A stretch of 64,000 bases of DNA from Symsagittifera roscoffensis (GCF_963678635.1 NC_087063.1:77957617-78021616), one strand, 5' to 3'. Shown: positions 10,833 through 20,841, numbered from the stretch's first letter. Numbers and translations are program-made. Notes: a model not told the origin generated them from the letters alone.

Positions 10833-11785
10833 GTTTTGTAAATTCTGTTCGATGACACTGTACCAATTTTACGAACCTTGCGAGATTCAATGGGGACAAA
10901 TGATTCAATATGTGACAAATGCAGATTCGGCAATTTCGAATTACTAGCCGCTAACTTTCCGATTTAGCAGTTTTGAAGGATTAACAGTGTTATTGAAACG
11001 ATTAGTCAAACTGTGAAGGCTAGAATATTCTGTTATTTCAAATTTTTAAAATTTCGAGGGATGACGTCATATTTCTGACGGCCATTTTGGAAGAAATCCA
11101 GAATTAAGACACAACAACAATAGTTGCAACGGCGACAACAACGGCAATTGAGAGAAAAAACGAAGATACGACAGAGTGTTAGCAGAGACCGCTCCGAGTT
11201 GCAACGATTGTGTCGCTACAATCGTTGCAAGTCCATTCACAACAACGGTGATTGGTAGAAACCAGCCTTCCGGAGAGGAAATAAGGGTGTTATTTCCGCG
11301 GATTTAGGAATCCGGAGGGGTCTCGGAACTCGAACTGAAATCAGTTTATATAAATTTTTAGCTTCCCTATTAAGTCCTGAACTGAATTGATTTAACATCT
11401 GAATTCATTTTCCAACGATGAGAAGCTAGGAGTTAGGGGAAAGGGTTGATCCATCTTCGATGGAGATGATGATTTTTATCTACTGAACAAAAACCATCAT
11501 ACTAAACAAGTAGTAGTAGCCCTGTTTTTAGGAGTGACCTCGTGGTCTGGGGATACTGAGACCCAGCCATGAGCTCACTAATTTTGCATTCAATTAAGTT
11601 AATTTGAGTGTTTTGACCGAAGCCAAAGGCAGTAACGTTTTTGTCGAACCGATGTTAGAAAGACCACCAAAAGAACTGGATTTGGTAGATACGGTGAAAA
11701 ACATGTAGAGCTCTGTTTAGACGCTGGCCAGTCGTTTTATAGCTTAGCTTTATTTTCCGATATGTACTTCCGGGCGAATGTTACA
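10833..11785 (+). repeat. LTR A1
   Basis: About 953 bp, ending CGAATGTTACA like every LTR in the window. It contains a TATA-like TATATAAA at 11347-11354, a hairpin at 11448-11467 and a second at 11542-11570, in the same order as LTR types B and C. The left boundary is set by GTTTTGTAAATT, which also begins A2. Overall sequence is clearly related to, but diverged from, A2, so the two are not a recent pair. Confidence 0.65.
11542..11570 (+). promoter_or_regulatory. LTR hairpin 2, A1 copy
   Basis: Stem GTGG-T-CTGGG pairs with CCCAG-CCAT around loop GATACTGAGA. The B-type LTR has GTAG-T-CTGAG with CTCAG-CTAT: paired changes keep the stem. Role unknown. Confidence 0.6.
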
Positions 11786-12786
11786 GTTTTGTAAATTCGA
11801 TGGCTCTGCACCATTTTGATGAAAACTGTGAGACTCAATATGGACATTGACCGGGCTGTCCGGAGAGTTAGTGAAATTCAATCAGAATGCCGTCAAAATG
11901 CATGGCGACTGAAGTGGGAAAATTGGCGGTTTTGGCGGATTAGTAGTATTCATCTGACGATTCGATGAATCGGGAATGGTCAGTTTGACGTGACGTGATA
12001 ACTTTTGAAAATTCGTTCCAAAATAAAGACACGTCACGACCTTGATTTTTCGCGACAACTGAAAATGAGAAAAACACAACAACAATATTCGTTGGAATAG
12101 ACTAGGTGAACGACAAGCCTACGATACAAATTGAGATTGGAATTGAGATTATTGTTGCAACAACATTCCGAGTTGTAGCGATTCGTTGTAACGGTTGCAG
12201 CTACAATCGTTGCAAAGCAATTCCTGAGAAACAGGAAAGGTGTTGTGACGACTTGATCAGCCTTCCGGAAAGAAGATAAGACTGTTCTTTGTCCGGATTC
12301 CAGAATCCAGAAGGGTCTCGGGAAGAGAACTCAAACTTGATTTTAACAATTTTTTTAGCTTACCGGAATGTCCTGAACTGAAAGAATTACATCTAAATTT
12401 GTTGTCAGATTATGAGAAGCTAGGAGTTGAGGGAAAGGGTTGATCCATCTGCGATGGGAATGATGATTTTTGTCTACTGAACAAAAAAAATAGTAATATA
12501 ATGAATAAGTAGCAGCCCTGATTTAGGAGTGACCTCGTGGTCTGGGGATACTGAGACCCATCCCTGAGCTCACTATTTTGCATGTAACTAAGTTAATCCG
12601 AGCGTTCTGGCCGATAGCCCACAAAAAAAAACGATTTTAACGACCCGCTGTTTTAAAATAACTACACAAAGAACTGGCTTTGGTAGAGACGGTTAAAAGC
12701 ATGTGGAGCTGTATTCTGATCCTAGCCAGTCGTTTTACAACCTAGCTTTATTTTCCGTCGATATGTACTTCTGGGCGAATGTTACA
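11786..12786 (+). repeat. LTR A2, directly abutting A1
   Basis: 1,001 bp that start at the base after the A1 terminal GTTACA and end with GTTACA. No primer-binding site follows; the next sequence is an unrelated retroelement scrap. Internal landmarks: GATCCATC hairpin at about 12440-12460 and CTGGG/CCCAT hairpin at 12537-12565. The lack of element sequence between A1 and A2 resembles a two-LTR junction or an insertion into an LTR terminus. Confidence 0.65.
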
Positions 12787-13160
12787 GGTAGAGGAAACCG
12801 TCGTTTTAAAATTTTCAACCTCCATGCTAAATCCTGCCCTAAAACTATACCTGACGCCTACAAATATGATGAGAGTGTCAAAACATGATAATTCTAACAA
12901 AAATTTCTAGATGTGGAACACAGCTGCTTTGTTCCACTAGTTTTTGCGTGCACCGGAGAAGCAGCACAGGCCCTAAAAAAATCGTTCATAAACTAGCTGA
13001 AAAACTAAACGAAAAATGGAAGGAATCATACTCGGACGCAATAAACCTTTTAAGAACAAAAATAAGTCTTGCACTTCTGAGGAGTTCAATCCTCTTCCTC
13101 AGGGTGTGCAAAAAAACTCAAAATCTTATGCAACATAGACAATTCTATCTGTGCTGAAGT
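12787..13160 (+). pseudogene. C-terminal scrap of an unassigned animal retroelement protein
   Basis: Two broken frames. About 12800-12885 encodes FNLHAKSCPKTIPDAYKY, and 12935-13110 encodes PLVFACTG, then LAEKLNEKW, YSDAINLLRTK and LLRSSILFLR after a frameshift in the A-run at about 12980. From memory, this combination is the conserved tail of a retroelement ORF common in invertebrate genomes (usual form: PHA...Y..HE..K, then FTPLVFS.TGG, then ..RTKI.FALLRSSI..IRG). I cannot name the family with confidence. Confidence 0.5.
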
Positions 13161-13612
13161 CGAGGAGGGTAGATTTTAATTGACAATTCTCTGGATGCAT
13201 CAAAATCGACTTGATTTATTCACTAAATTTTGCCGATGTATTTATATAGCGTTGGTAAGGCCCGATCCAACCTGTGCGCGTATCGTTGAATTACGGAAGG
13301 GCCCATATTAATTAACCATTTTTTTCAACAAGCTGATTGATTTGGAGACAAAAAATGGGTGGGAGAAGATCATTGGTTAAAAAAATGCTGTTCCTCTTTT
13401 TTATTTCATGCCTCACTTTTTATGACTGCTTTTCCAAACAGCTCATCTATTTGTCTTCTCTTTCAAACCAATCAGTCAATTCATAGAAAGCAATTGCAGT
13501 ATGCTCCGATATAAGGCAACTTAAAACTTTTTTAAATAACCAAGAAAGCAAGAACAACCAAGAAATCAAAATATAAGCAACAAATATTCAAGAAGAAAAT
13601 TTCGACCAATAA
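13161..13612. other. AT-rich non-coding stretch with an imperfect inverted repeat
   Basis: No gene. An imperfect inverted repeat (CTGATTGATTTGG...AGACAAA against TTTGTCTTCTC...AAACCAATCAG, about 13330-13475) might be a small palindromic element or chance. The rest is probably the 5' UTR of the LINE that follows. Confidence 0.35.
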
Positions 13613-14209
13613 CGAAAACATTTAATTTTACCACGAGAAGGAGAATATTCTGGCCTATTACTGGGAGACTCAATTGTTAACAGAATCAATGGGGAACAAA
13701 TATCGGAAAATGTGTTGGCGAGAGGATTTGGTGGGCACAAAATTTCTGCATTGCTGGAACGCGAGAGAAACAGTAAATCGCGACATTTTAAACATGCAAC
13801 TACGCTAATTGGAATAAATGACTGCCTCTCAAATGATTTCGACGCGAAGGAAGTCGTTAGTAGCTTAGAAAAACTAATTTATCTCGTAAATCATAAATTC
13901 TCCCCAGAAACAATTTCACTATGTACTGTAACTCCCTTAGGCGCTTTTAGAAAAGATTTTAATCCAAATGTACAGAAGCTAAACAAGCAAATTCTTAATT
14001 TAGTACGGAATTTTAAGGACTTGGGCGAAGTAGAATTGGATATTTTAGACATAAACAAAAATTTTAGTCAAAATACCGATGCGCTTAGCTCGGATGGTTT
14101 GCATCCTTCTGATGGGTTGTTGAAATTTTGGTGCAAAGTTTTAGAGATTCTTTTAGAGGTTCTGATATTAATGCAAACACATGTGAGATTACAACCCGCC
14201 CCAGAATGA
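13613..14209 (+). pseudogene. LINE ORF1: SGNH/GDSL esterase-like protein
   Basis: The frame is open from 13613 (after TAA at 13610-13612) to 14209. SGNH blocks are intact: LLLGDSIV with the GDS serine at 13670-13672, ARGFGGHK (block II), LIGINDCL (block III GxND, Asp at 13820-13822) and SSDGLHPS (block V Asp 14093, His 14102). Esterase-type ORF1 proteins are known from CR1/L2 LINEs, where a role in membrane association of the RNP has been suggested. No ATG precedes the GDS block in this frame; the first ATG (13712) falls after the serine, so the true start is lost or lies upstream. About 190 residues, near the expected domain size. Confidence 0.75.
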
Positions 14210-14357
14210 AGCAAACCCAACAATCATCAAATTTAGATCCAAAAACGACAGAAATGATACAATTTTTCCAAAACGGTGCAAAATTCTTTAGGATATACTA
14301 GTTTCGCATTTTTTCTTGGTGCAAACTTTGGCGATTATTTAATTTATTTAATTTATT
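14210..14357 (+). other. LINE inter-ORF spacer
   Basis: AT-rich and non-coding, between ORF1 stop and the ATG of the 2A-leader ORF. Confidence 0.5.
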
Positions 14358-14654
14358 ATGCTGAATATTAAATTCTGGTTGTTTTGTGCAATTTTTTTAA
14401 TTTCCAAGGCTCAGATGGAAAATATAGAAAAAACCATTGTTCACTGGGGCTATCTAAGCTGCCATCAAAAGATATTATTATCGAAATGTGGCATAAATGA
14501 GCGGAGAGCTACCACACTGACTCATCTTTTCCTTTTTGCGTTGTTACTGACCCAAAGTGGGGATGTTGAAAAAAACCCTGGTCCTATTGAAACCATTGAA
14601 ACAGTCTACGGCATCTGCTCAAAAATTGTGCAAATCTTAAATTTGTTCATTTGA
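14358..14654 (+). CDS. LINE ORF2 N-terminal leader: signal-peptide-like segment plus 2A peptide
   Basis: 98 codons from ATG 14358. Residues 1-19 are hydrophobic (MLNIKFWLFCAIFLISKAQ), like a signal peptide. Residues 56-66 are a second hydrophobic run, and residues 68-76 are GDVEKNPGP, a perfect match to the 2A consensus D-V/I-E-x-N-P-G-P. In known 2A peptides the ribosome skips the Gly-Pro bond (here between 75 and 76), releasing the leader from the downstream protein. 2A peptides at the N-terminus of CR1-like ORF2 are known from sea urchin and other invertebrate LINEs, where failed skipping can expose a signal sequence. A frameshift just after (about 14640) disconnects this leader from the endonuclease, so the copy is broken. 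Confidence 0.8.
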   Translation: MLNIKFWLFCAIFLISKAQMENIEKTIVHWGYLSCHQKILLSKCGINERRATTLTHLFLFALLLTQSGDVEKNPGPIETIETVYGICSKIVQILNLFI

Positions 14655-15463
14655 ATTTTCAAAGTATTATTAGAAAACGGATGCAATTGAAAATTTTTTT
14701 TGATGATATGGGCGAAAATACAATTATAGGATTTTCCGAAACGTGGCTTAAAAAAGAAGTTAGTGACAATTTATGGAATCTCCACCCTAGAACGCATGCG
14801 ATGTTCAGATATGATAGGCAATCAGCGGTAAAAAAGAAAGGCGGTGGCGTTTTGTTAAATATACCAGTCAAATTGGCTCCGAAATTGAGGCCTGATTTAA
14901 ATTTATTTGATAAAAAAAATGAGTCAGTGTGGGTTGAGTGCAAATCTACATTTAACATTTCCAGTAAAGAAAAAATGTTAGTTAATTTGTGTTATAATCC
15001 AAGCAGATCAAACTTTATTGATTTTTCGGAACAATTAACGCTTAACATAGACAATGCATTTTCAGTTTCTAATAAAATTACCCTACTGGGTGATTATAAC
15101 ATAAATTATCTGGATAGCAAAGAAAAATAAAATTTAGATTCAATAATTATTCCATATGGATTGAAGGTTTTTTGTCCAAACGATGAGACCAGAATTAAAT
15201 CCTCAACTAAAACTCATATCGAGTACATTATCAGTGAGTATGAAACAAACGGCATTGAATTTTTTGGTTTTGATACACCTTATAAAACCGAACATTTTGC
15301 TTCATTTATTTTGACGGACATAAAATGCGGCAAAAGTTTACCGAGGATAATTTCGACTTTCAATGAGAAAAATTATCAGAAAAATGAAAAATCAATGTCA
15401 GAAAACCTCTCGGACCTTGTACCGTACCTGCTTGGGCAATCATTGACGGTCAATCAGTTATAG
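14651..15463 (+). pseudogene. LINE AP-type endonuclease domain (nonsense-interrupted)
   Basis: LNFQSI, IIGFSETWL (metal-binding Glu), KKGGGVLL and LLGDYNIN (catalytic Asp/Asn) follow the apurinic-endonuclease order of non-LTR retrotransposons. TAA at 15128-15130 interrupts the frame, which continues in phase to 15463 (HIEYIIS resembles the usual SHID..). Nicks target DNA in active elements; inactive here. Confidence 0.75.
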
Positions 15464-15545
15464 TTCCACATTTAACCTTTGTTATAAATACTTGCTTAGA
15501 TGAGAACATTTTCCCGATCGAACTGAAAAAGCCCACGTAACCCCT

Positions 15546-16542
15546 TTGTTTAAAAAAGATGACCCAATGGATGCCAAAAATTATCGGCCAATATCAATAA
15601 CTTGTGCTTTTTCTAAAATTTTTGAAAAAATTTTGCATGCCCAAATAACAGAACATCTTGACAAATTTCAAATAATTACACCATTTCAATTCGGATTTCG
15701 CAAAAACATTTCAACACAAGATGCTCTTGTTTATGTGACAGGAAAGTATTCGAAATCAAATAGATTCAAAAAAAATTGTACACGCAGCTTTATTAGATCT
15801 TTCCAAGGCTTTTGATTCTATTTCGCATGAAGTTTTAATTGAAAAAATGCTTTCTCTCTGTTTTTCAAATGGAGCAAATGCTTTAATTGCTAGCTTCCTA
15901 AGCAAACGTATTCAAAGATTAAACATCAATGGAATCTTTTCAGACTGGATTGAAATCAAACGAGGTGTCCCACAGGGAACGGTACTTGGTCCGTTGTTGT
16001 TCAATTGATATGTTAATGACATACAAGAGCGATTATATGAAGGTTGTACTTTAGTTCAATATGCTGACGACTGTATGGTTTTTCCCTCTTCTATAATTTC
16101 TGAGGATGTTTTGAATCGATTGCAAAATTCACTCAATAATCTAACGGAATTTTTTGCAGAGAACCAATTGAATCTGAATGCATCTAAATCGGAATTTATA
16201 ACATTTTGTCAAAAAAATGAAAGCGAAAATGTAGATACTGATACAATAGAAATTAATGGGCATTATGCAGCCAAAAAATCAGAATGCAAATATTTAGGCC
16301 TTATTCTTGATTCAAGTTTATCTTTTCATGCTCAAATCAAAACAATTCTCCAAAAAATGGCACAAGGAATTAAAACTATAGATACAATTGGACAGCAACT
16401 GCCGACAATATCATTAGTTGCCTTGCTTCATTGTCTTGTCTTATCACATTTAGATTATTCAGCAATATTTTTACAACAAATTAATGCTACTTTGTGGCTA
16501 CCTCTAGAGAAACAGTTGAACTGGGCGTTAAAAAGAACATAA
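15546..16542 (+). pseudogene. LINE reverse transcriptase (frameshift and stop)
   Basis: RT motifs in order: AKNYRPISIT, GFRKNISTQDAL, LLDLSKAFDSISHEVL (catalytic Asp), RGVPQGTVLGPLLF and YADD at 16060-16071. A frameshift in an A-run at about 15770 separates the first two motifs from the rest. TGA at 16006-16008 interrupts the frame just before YADD. The frame continues through the thumb region to 16542. CR1/L2-type by motif spacing. Confidence 0.8.
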
Positions 16543-16946
16543 TTCAGATCGAAATCTTTAAATCTTCTTCCCATCTTCGCATTAGCAAATCGTTCATTGG
16601 AATCGAGAAAAGAATTGAGTTAAAGTGTATAACATACGTATACCAATATCTTACAAACAAAAAGAAGGCTTTTCAAAATACATTGAGACTACCGACTACC
16701 AATTATAGGCTCAACAAAAGAACGAAACAAATTATTTTTGACAAACATTGTTCAACCGCTTCTCTACAAAAATCATTTTTTTATTTGACTTCTAAAAAAT
16801 GGAATTCACTGCCCAAAATTTTGCGCAATTTAGAAAAATCGAGAACAGGATTCAAGAAAAAATTGAAAGAATTTTACGTGAGTGAATTGAGAAACAATCC
16901 AATATGTACAAATACAAATACGTGGCGTAATTTCCGTTTTTGCTAG
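16494..16946 (+). pseudogene. LINE ORF2 C-terminal region
   Basis: Continues the RT protein after another frameshift near 16530: LRISKSFIGIEKRIELKCIT, then TNYRLNKRT, KKWNSLPKILR and FKKKLKEFYV. The NSLP...FKK.LK pattern is the usual end of CR1/L2-type proteins. Ends TAG at 16944-16946. Confidence 0.65.
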
Positions 16947-17091
16947 TTCTATATGTTTTAATTTAGTTTAATTTTTCACACATTGTTTGAAAGAGAATCT
17001 TTATATACTCTGTATATACGCTGTATGTTTGGACTATCTGTAAAATTGTTTGTAAAGTTTTAATACCAGCTCGTTCTTAATTCTTAAGAAG
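16947..17091 (+). other. LINE 3' UTR with TTCTTAA terminal repeat
   Basis: Non-coding 145 bp ending in two direct TTCTTAA units next to the LTR C fragment at 17092. No poly(A). Confidence 0.55.
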
Positions 17092-17239
17092 TAGTCTCAT
17101 GTCACAAGCGAACCGAACTGGCTCCGACCGTTCTTGAGGTGGAAAAACACAAGAGATGGTGTCCCTGACCCTTGAGCCAGTGGTTATAGGGCCTATTTTT
17201 CTTAAGCCTCATGTGTGACTGCAGTAGACGAATGTTACA
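17092..17239 (+). repeat. 148-bp 3' tail of LTR C
   Basis: Identical by eye to 41101-41248 and 60101-60248 (GTAGTCTCATGTCAC to GACGAATGTTACA). It is fused to LINE sequence on the left and LTR B on the right. Confidence 0.8.
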
Positions 17240-17721
17240 ATTTCATTTTCTTATGCAATTTGTAAGATTGATTACAGAAAACTGCATAACTACTTGACGA
17301 TAACCCGGTGTTATGCGATCAATAGGGACATTGATGGAGACTTGTCCGGGGAGTATGTGCCATTCTGCCAGATGACACAGCACAACCTTCCGGCGACATA
17401 AAAAAGAGTGACTAAAGGCCTTATGAACGAAAAAGTGTTGCGAAGGAGGGTCAGAATGTTCTAGAATTTTTATTTTCAAAATTTCGATTGAAGAGTGAAC
17501 ATTTCTGAGAAATAGAAAAAAGTCGGCCATTTTGACTAAAAAAGAAGAGGAAAGACAACGACGCCATATATTGTGAAGAACAGTCGTATCTGAGACAAAA
17601 AAATACGAAGCCTCTTATCGTGGCAATAACACACGATAAGAACCTTAGCGACGGAAATTTGTGGAGAAGGAGGCTTCAGTGGGGGAAGAAATACACCACG
17701 GAACCCTCCCGGGACACGAAA

Positions 17722-17727
17722 TATAAG
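17722..17727 (+). promoter_or_regulatory. TATA-like box of LTR B
   Basis: TATAAG, about 180 bp upstream of hairpin 1. A and C LTRs have TATATAAA and TATAAA at comparable positions. The start site is not determined. Confidence 0.4.
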
Positions 17728-17903
17728 AGATAAGAGTGTTATCTCAAGAATATTACGGGAGCGGAGGCTTGGTCCCCCAGAGACTGTCTATGTGAAGGGA
17801 CTGTATAGACTGACTGTATAGCTGCTATAATGTTATAGATCTTAATTAACACCGTTATTATTTAATATTTCAGAGCATGAGTAGCTAGAAAAGGGAAAGG
17901 GTC

Positions 17904-17922
17904 AATCCATCTCTAATGGATT
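17904..17922 (+). promoter_or_regulatory. LTR hairpin 1, B copy
   Basis: Stem AATCCAT / ATGGATT, loop CTCTA. It lies between the TATA-like box and AATAAA (17950), so it would sit in R of the transcript and appear at both RNA ends. C-type counterpart: TTGATCCAT / ATGGATCAA, loop CTGAA. Confidence 0.6.
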
Positions 17923-17991
17923 TAATATAGAACTGTCACACAAAAACATAATAAAATAGGTTGTTCGAGCCGTGTTTTTAATGACAATCAC

Positions 17992-18019
17992 GTAGTCTGA
18001 GGATCCGAGACTCAGCTAT
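17992..18019 (+). promoter_or_regulatory. LTR hairpin 2, B copy
   Basis: Stem GTAG-T-CTGAG with CTCAG-CTAT and loop GATCCGAGA, just downstream of AATAAA. It covaries with A-type LTRs. The 3' copy is at 61001-61028. Confidence 0.6.
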
Positions 18020-18249
18020 GTGGTTGTGTTCGCATGTAAACGAAAGCTGATCAAAAGTCGTTTGACTGATGGCCTAAAAATGGTAACTTTTTACTTTGCC
18101 CTAGACAGACCAAAAAATCAACTGGCAAGGTCGAGACGGTGAAAAACGAGTAGAATTAAGGTAACTGACGCCTGCCAGTCGTTAATAGGTACTTTTTCTA
18201 CGCTCCGTCGCTGTGTGATATTTGGGCGAATGTTACATAGACGTTTTTA

Positions 18250-18264
18250 TGGCGCTCCTGGGTG
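18250..18264 (+). promoter_or_regulatory. Putative tRNA primer-binding site, E2
   Basis: TGGCGCTCCTGGGTG, 12 bases after the LTR end. It begins TGG (complement of tRNA CCA) and recurs exactly after the E3 5' LTR (41260-41274) while the leaders around it differ. The primer tRNA is not identified. Confidence 0.65.
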
Positions 18265-20025
18265 GGCCTGTTAAAGGCATGAAACCATCATGATCAGCAA
18301 GCGTTTCAGCGACGAACCCTCCGCTCCGGGCGTATGCCCGAGTCAGAGGTCTTAATGACCGTTGTTGTACTAGGGGGAAGGTGCGTACCCTCCGTCTAGT
18401 ACAATTTAGCTTTTTAACTCAGTTAAAACCGAAAATTCCGGGGGCCGGAGGGTTAGGTGGGAAGTCATGAACCCGCTTGTCCCGAGGTCCCGGGACCAAA
18501 AACAACTAAAGAGAAAGCGTAAAACCAAACAAAAATAGTGTATAACCAACAAAAAGCCAAAAACAAATTTATTTAAAAACAAAAAGTACAAAAAACAGTT
18601 TAAAAAAATCCAAAAAAGACCAAAAACAGTAAAAAACATAAAGTGACAGTTTATATGTTATTTCCGGACGAGATGTGATCTGACCTTCCTATTTGTTGTT
18701 GTTTCAGATTAATTTATATCGTTTCTGATAGAAAGATTGTGTGTTTTGGTGAAGGGTTGGATACCATCCCTCGAGTGTAATTTGAGTGTTTAAGCACGTT
18801 TATGGTAATTTTGCCGGTGGCCAGAGGGTAGAGTGGCAAGCTGATCAACGTTTTCCACACTCAACAGGGACATCAAGGACAACATCCGCAACGACTGTTG
18901 GGTATCGTTGAAGCAATTGTAGTATCGTTCGGGTACTATTTCTTTAAAACTTAAGTGGTGGGGGGCACGATTGGCGCGGTCCGATTGTACCCTCCATCGA
19001 TTACAAATTTCCGAGTTAAGGGTCTTAATTCGGATATTTTGGTGCTAAGGAGGGTATAGTACTATTCATTAACGACTATTAATAGATTATTATCCTTTTT
19101 ATATATTACTTATCTCCTATTTAGACCCAAGAAACACCCATTTTTTGTCGAAAATTACCAATTTTCGACCAAACCGTAGACCCCCAAATTTTCGGATATC
19201 CGAGCTTTTCCGATAGGCAAAAAGCTTTCATATAGAGAGTAGCTACGTAGTTCAATCCCCTTCACTAAAGAAACCGCGTGAGCAAAGACTCAGTGGAAGT
19301 TAGGAAAACGAAAATTTTTCGATCAAAATTTTGATAATTTTCTGTATTTTGTCAATCTGTTTTGGGGATCGAGTTTTTGAGTTTTTGGAGTTAGAGCAAT
19401 AAAATTTTTTGCATTAGGAGCGTGCTAGCATAACGTGCTCGGTTACTAGAGAAATTTTTGGGTAACCCTCCGAGTAGCTCCGTGGATAGAGCTAACGACT
19501 TAAGGTTTGGAAAAGGAAGGAATCGGAGGGTCCAAATTTGATAGTTTTTGGCCAAATTTTTGTTTCTAAACCAATTTTGGTCCGGTTTTTTGCATTATTC
19601 CAGTGCCGTACAGGGCTGCTACGCTCATTTCAAGTATTTTTAGGCACTTTCGACCGGAATTGCGGAAAAAGTCTTTCAGAACCTATATAGGTGGTGAAAA
19701 AAGGCCATTTTGACGATTGCGTTTTTGGCGATTTCTCAAAGACTAGTTATCCGATTGGGATAATTTTTGTACCATAAGTCGACGATTTTGACCATTTTTC
19801 CGAATCGCAACCGTTTTTGGGTTGATTATTTCGGAAAAGAAAAATTGTTTTAGGATTTGTTGGTTCGGAGGGTCCAAATCACGGGCAACCCTCCGAGCGG
19901 CAGAAAATTTTATCAAAACATCTTTTTATTCAAGTGGGAAGGTTGACCGTGTCAGCCAACCTAGTTTTAAGTCAGGTAGATTGCTTTCAGAGGTTTTACT
20001 GCGGTGAGATAACCTTTTTTCTTGA

Positions 20026-20420
20026 TTTTGGGGGAACCCTCCGAAGTGACCCTCCGGAGTCAGCTAAACCCCTTAGCAACCCTCCTTAGTGGAAAATTTC
20101 CACGAGATCATCCAAAGAAGTTAAAACAGCCCCCCATAGAGAATTTAGCTTGTTTTGACGCTTCCTGAAGTTAATTGAAGGCCCTTCTAAGTGAGGTTCA
20201 GAAATTTGAAAATTTTGGAGGTACCCTCCGAAGTAACCCTCCGGAGCATATTAAGCATCTTATTGACCCTCCTTAGTAAATTTAGGGGGACCCTCCGAAG
20301 TAACTTGGGTGATTAAGGTACCCTCCGAAGTAACCCTCCGAGGTAGGCTAAGTGTCTTAACAACCCTCCGAAGTAACCAACCGGAGTGACTTAAACATCT
20401 TAGCGACCCTCATTGTTAGA
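20026..20420 (+). repeat. Imperfect CCCTCCGAAGT / AACCCTCCGGAG repeats in the E2 leader
   Basis: At least six irregularly spaced copies of ACCCTCCGAAGT or close variants, often paired with AACCCTCCGGAG, plus outliers at about 19463 and 19884. Non-coding. Confidence 0.65.
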
Positions 20421-20674
20421 AACTTGAGGAAACCTTCTGTGGCAATTTGTGAGACGGGAAATATCCATTTAATAAAGATCAATTTAGGATATTAGGCGTG
20501 CTTATTAGGATCATAGGAGCCCATTTTGACCCGGAAATTCGTGATCAACTTTGGATTCTAGATCGGGTCTATCAGAAGTACCCGAACAAAACTTTTTTTG
20601 ATTGTGATTTTGGTTGTGTGGTTGCCTTGAGCTACTTAATAGGAAAGTTCGGGCAATCCGGGAAGAAATAAAGG

Positions 20675-20841
20675 AAGACAGCGGTGAGTGTATTAAGCAA
20701 ATACACACTCACTTGAGAAGAAAAGTTGTTCCCTAATCTCGTGCACTTGAAGCAGTCCGGGTGTGGGGGAGCTTTTTCTTTAGGGCACCTAAAAGAAGAC
20801 CTCGGTGGGTGTATTAGGCAGATACACACCCACTTGAGAAG
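20675..20841 (+). promoter_or_regulatory. Two related 47-bp hairpin repeats in the E2 leader
   Basis: Hairpin 1 (20684-20712): GTGAGTGTATT pairs with AATACACACTCAC. Hairpin 2 (20805-20833): GTGGGTGTAT pairs with ATACACACCCAC. Each has the same 2-nt bulge and is followed by TTGAGAAG; they are 121 bp apart. The A-to-G change in one arm is matched by T-to-C in the other, which indicates selection on RNA pairing. A packaging or dimerisation role is inferred from position only. Confidence 0.65.

Larger units (their letters stand above)
13613..17091 (+). mobile_element. LINE-1 of window: CR1/L2-like non-LTR retrotransposon (decayed)
   Basis: In order: esterase-like ORF1, a short leader ORF with a 2A peptide, AP-type endonuclease, reverse transcriptase, C-terminal region and 3' UTR. 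The 3' end has a doubled TTCTTAA (about 17075-17089); short terminal repeats rather than poly(A) are typical of CR1-clade elements. Stops and frameshifts at about 14640, 15128, 15770 and 16006 show it is dead. It ends at 17091, directly against a fragment of LTR C. Confidence 0.8.
17240..18237 (+). repeat. LTR B, 5' copy (E2)
   Basis: 998 bp, matching 60249-61246 with about six substitutions. It contains GTCCGGGGAG at 17344-17353, a TATA-like TATAAG at 17722-17727, hairpin 1 at 17904-17922, AATAAA at 17950-17955 and hairpin 2 at 17992-18019, and ends GGGCGAATGTTACA. It does not begin with the usual TG, so the left boundary, defined only by the end of the C tail, may be wrong; the real LTR could include the C tail. 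It drives E2 transcription if active. Confidence 0.75.

Noticed and set aside
13321-13480. MITE or small palindromic transposon
   Set aside because: The inverted repeat is imperfect, with no target duplication or second copy in the window.
17092-18237. CRISPR-like or satellite array among LTR copies
   Set aside because: The repeats are LTRs with promoter, AATAAA and primer-site context in a eukaryotic element; no regular spacers.
18406-18639. Antisense ORF with hydrophobic protein in the E2 leader
   Set aside because: Arises from A-rich sequence read on the other strand (Phe/Leu-rich), with no similarity or conserved start.
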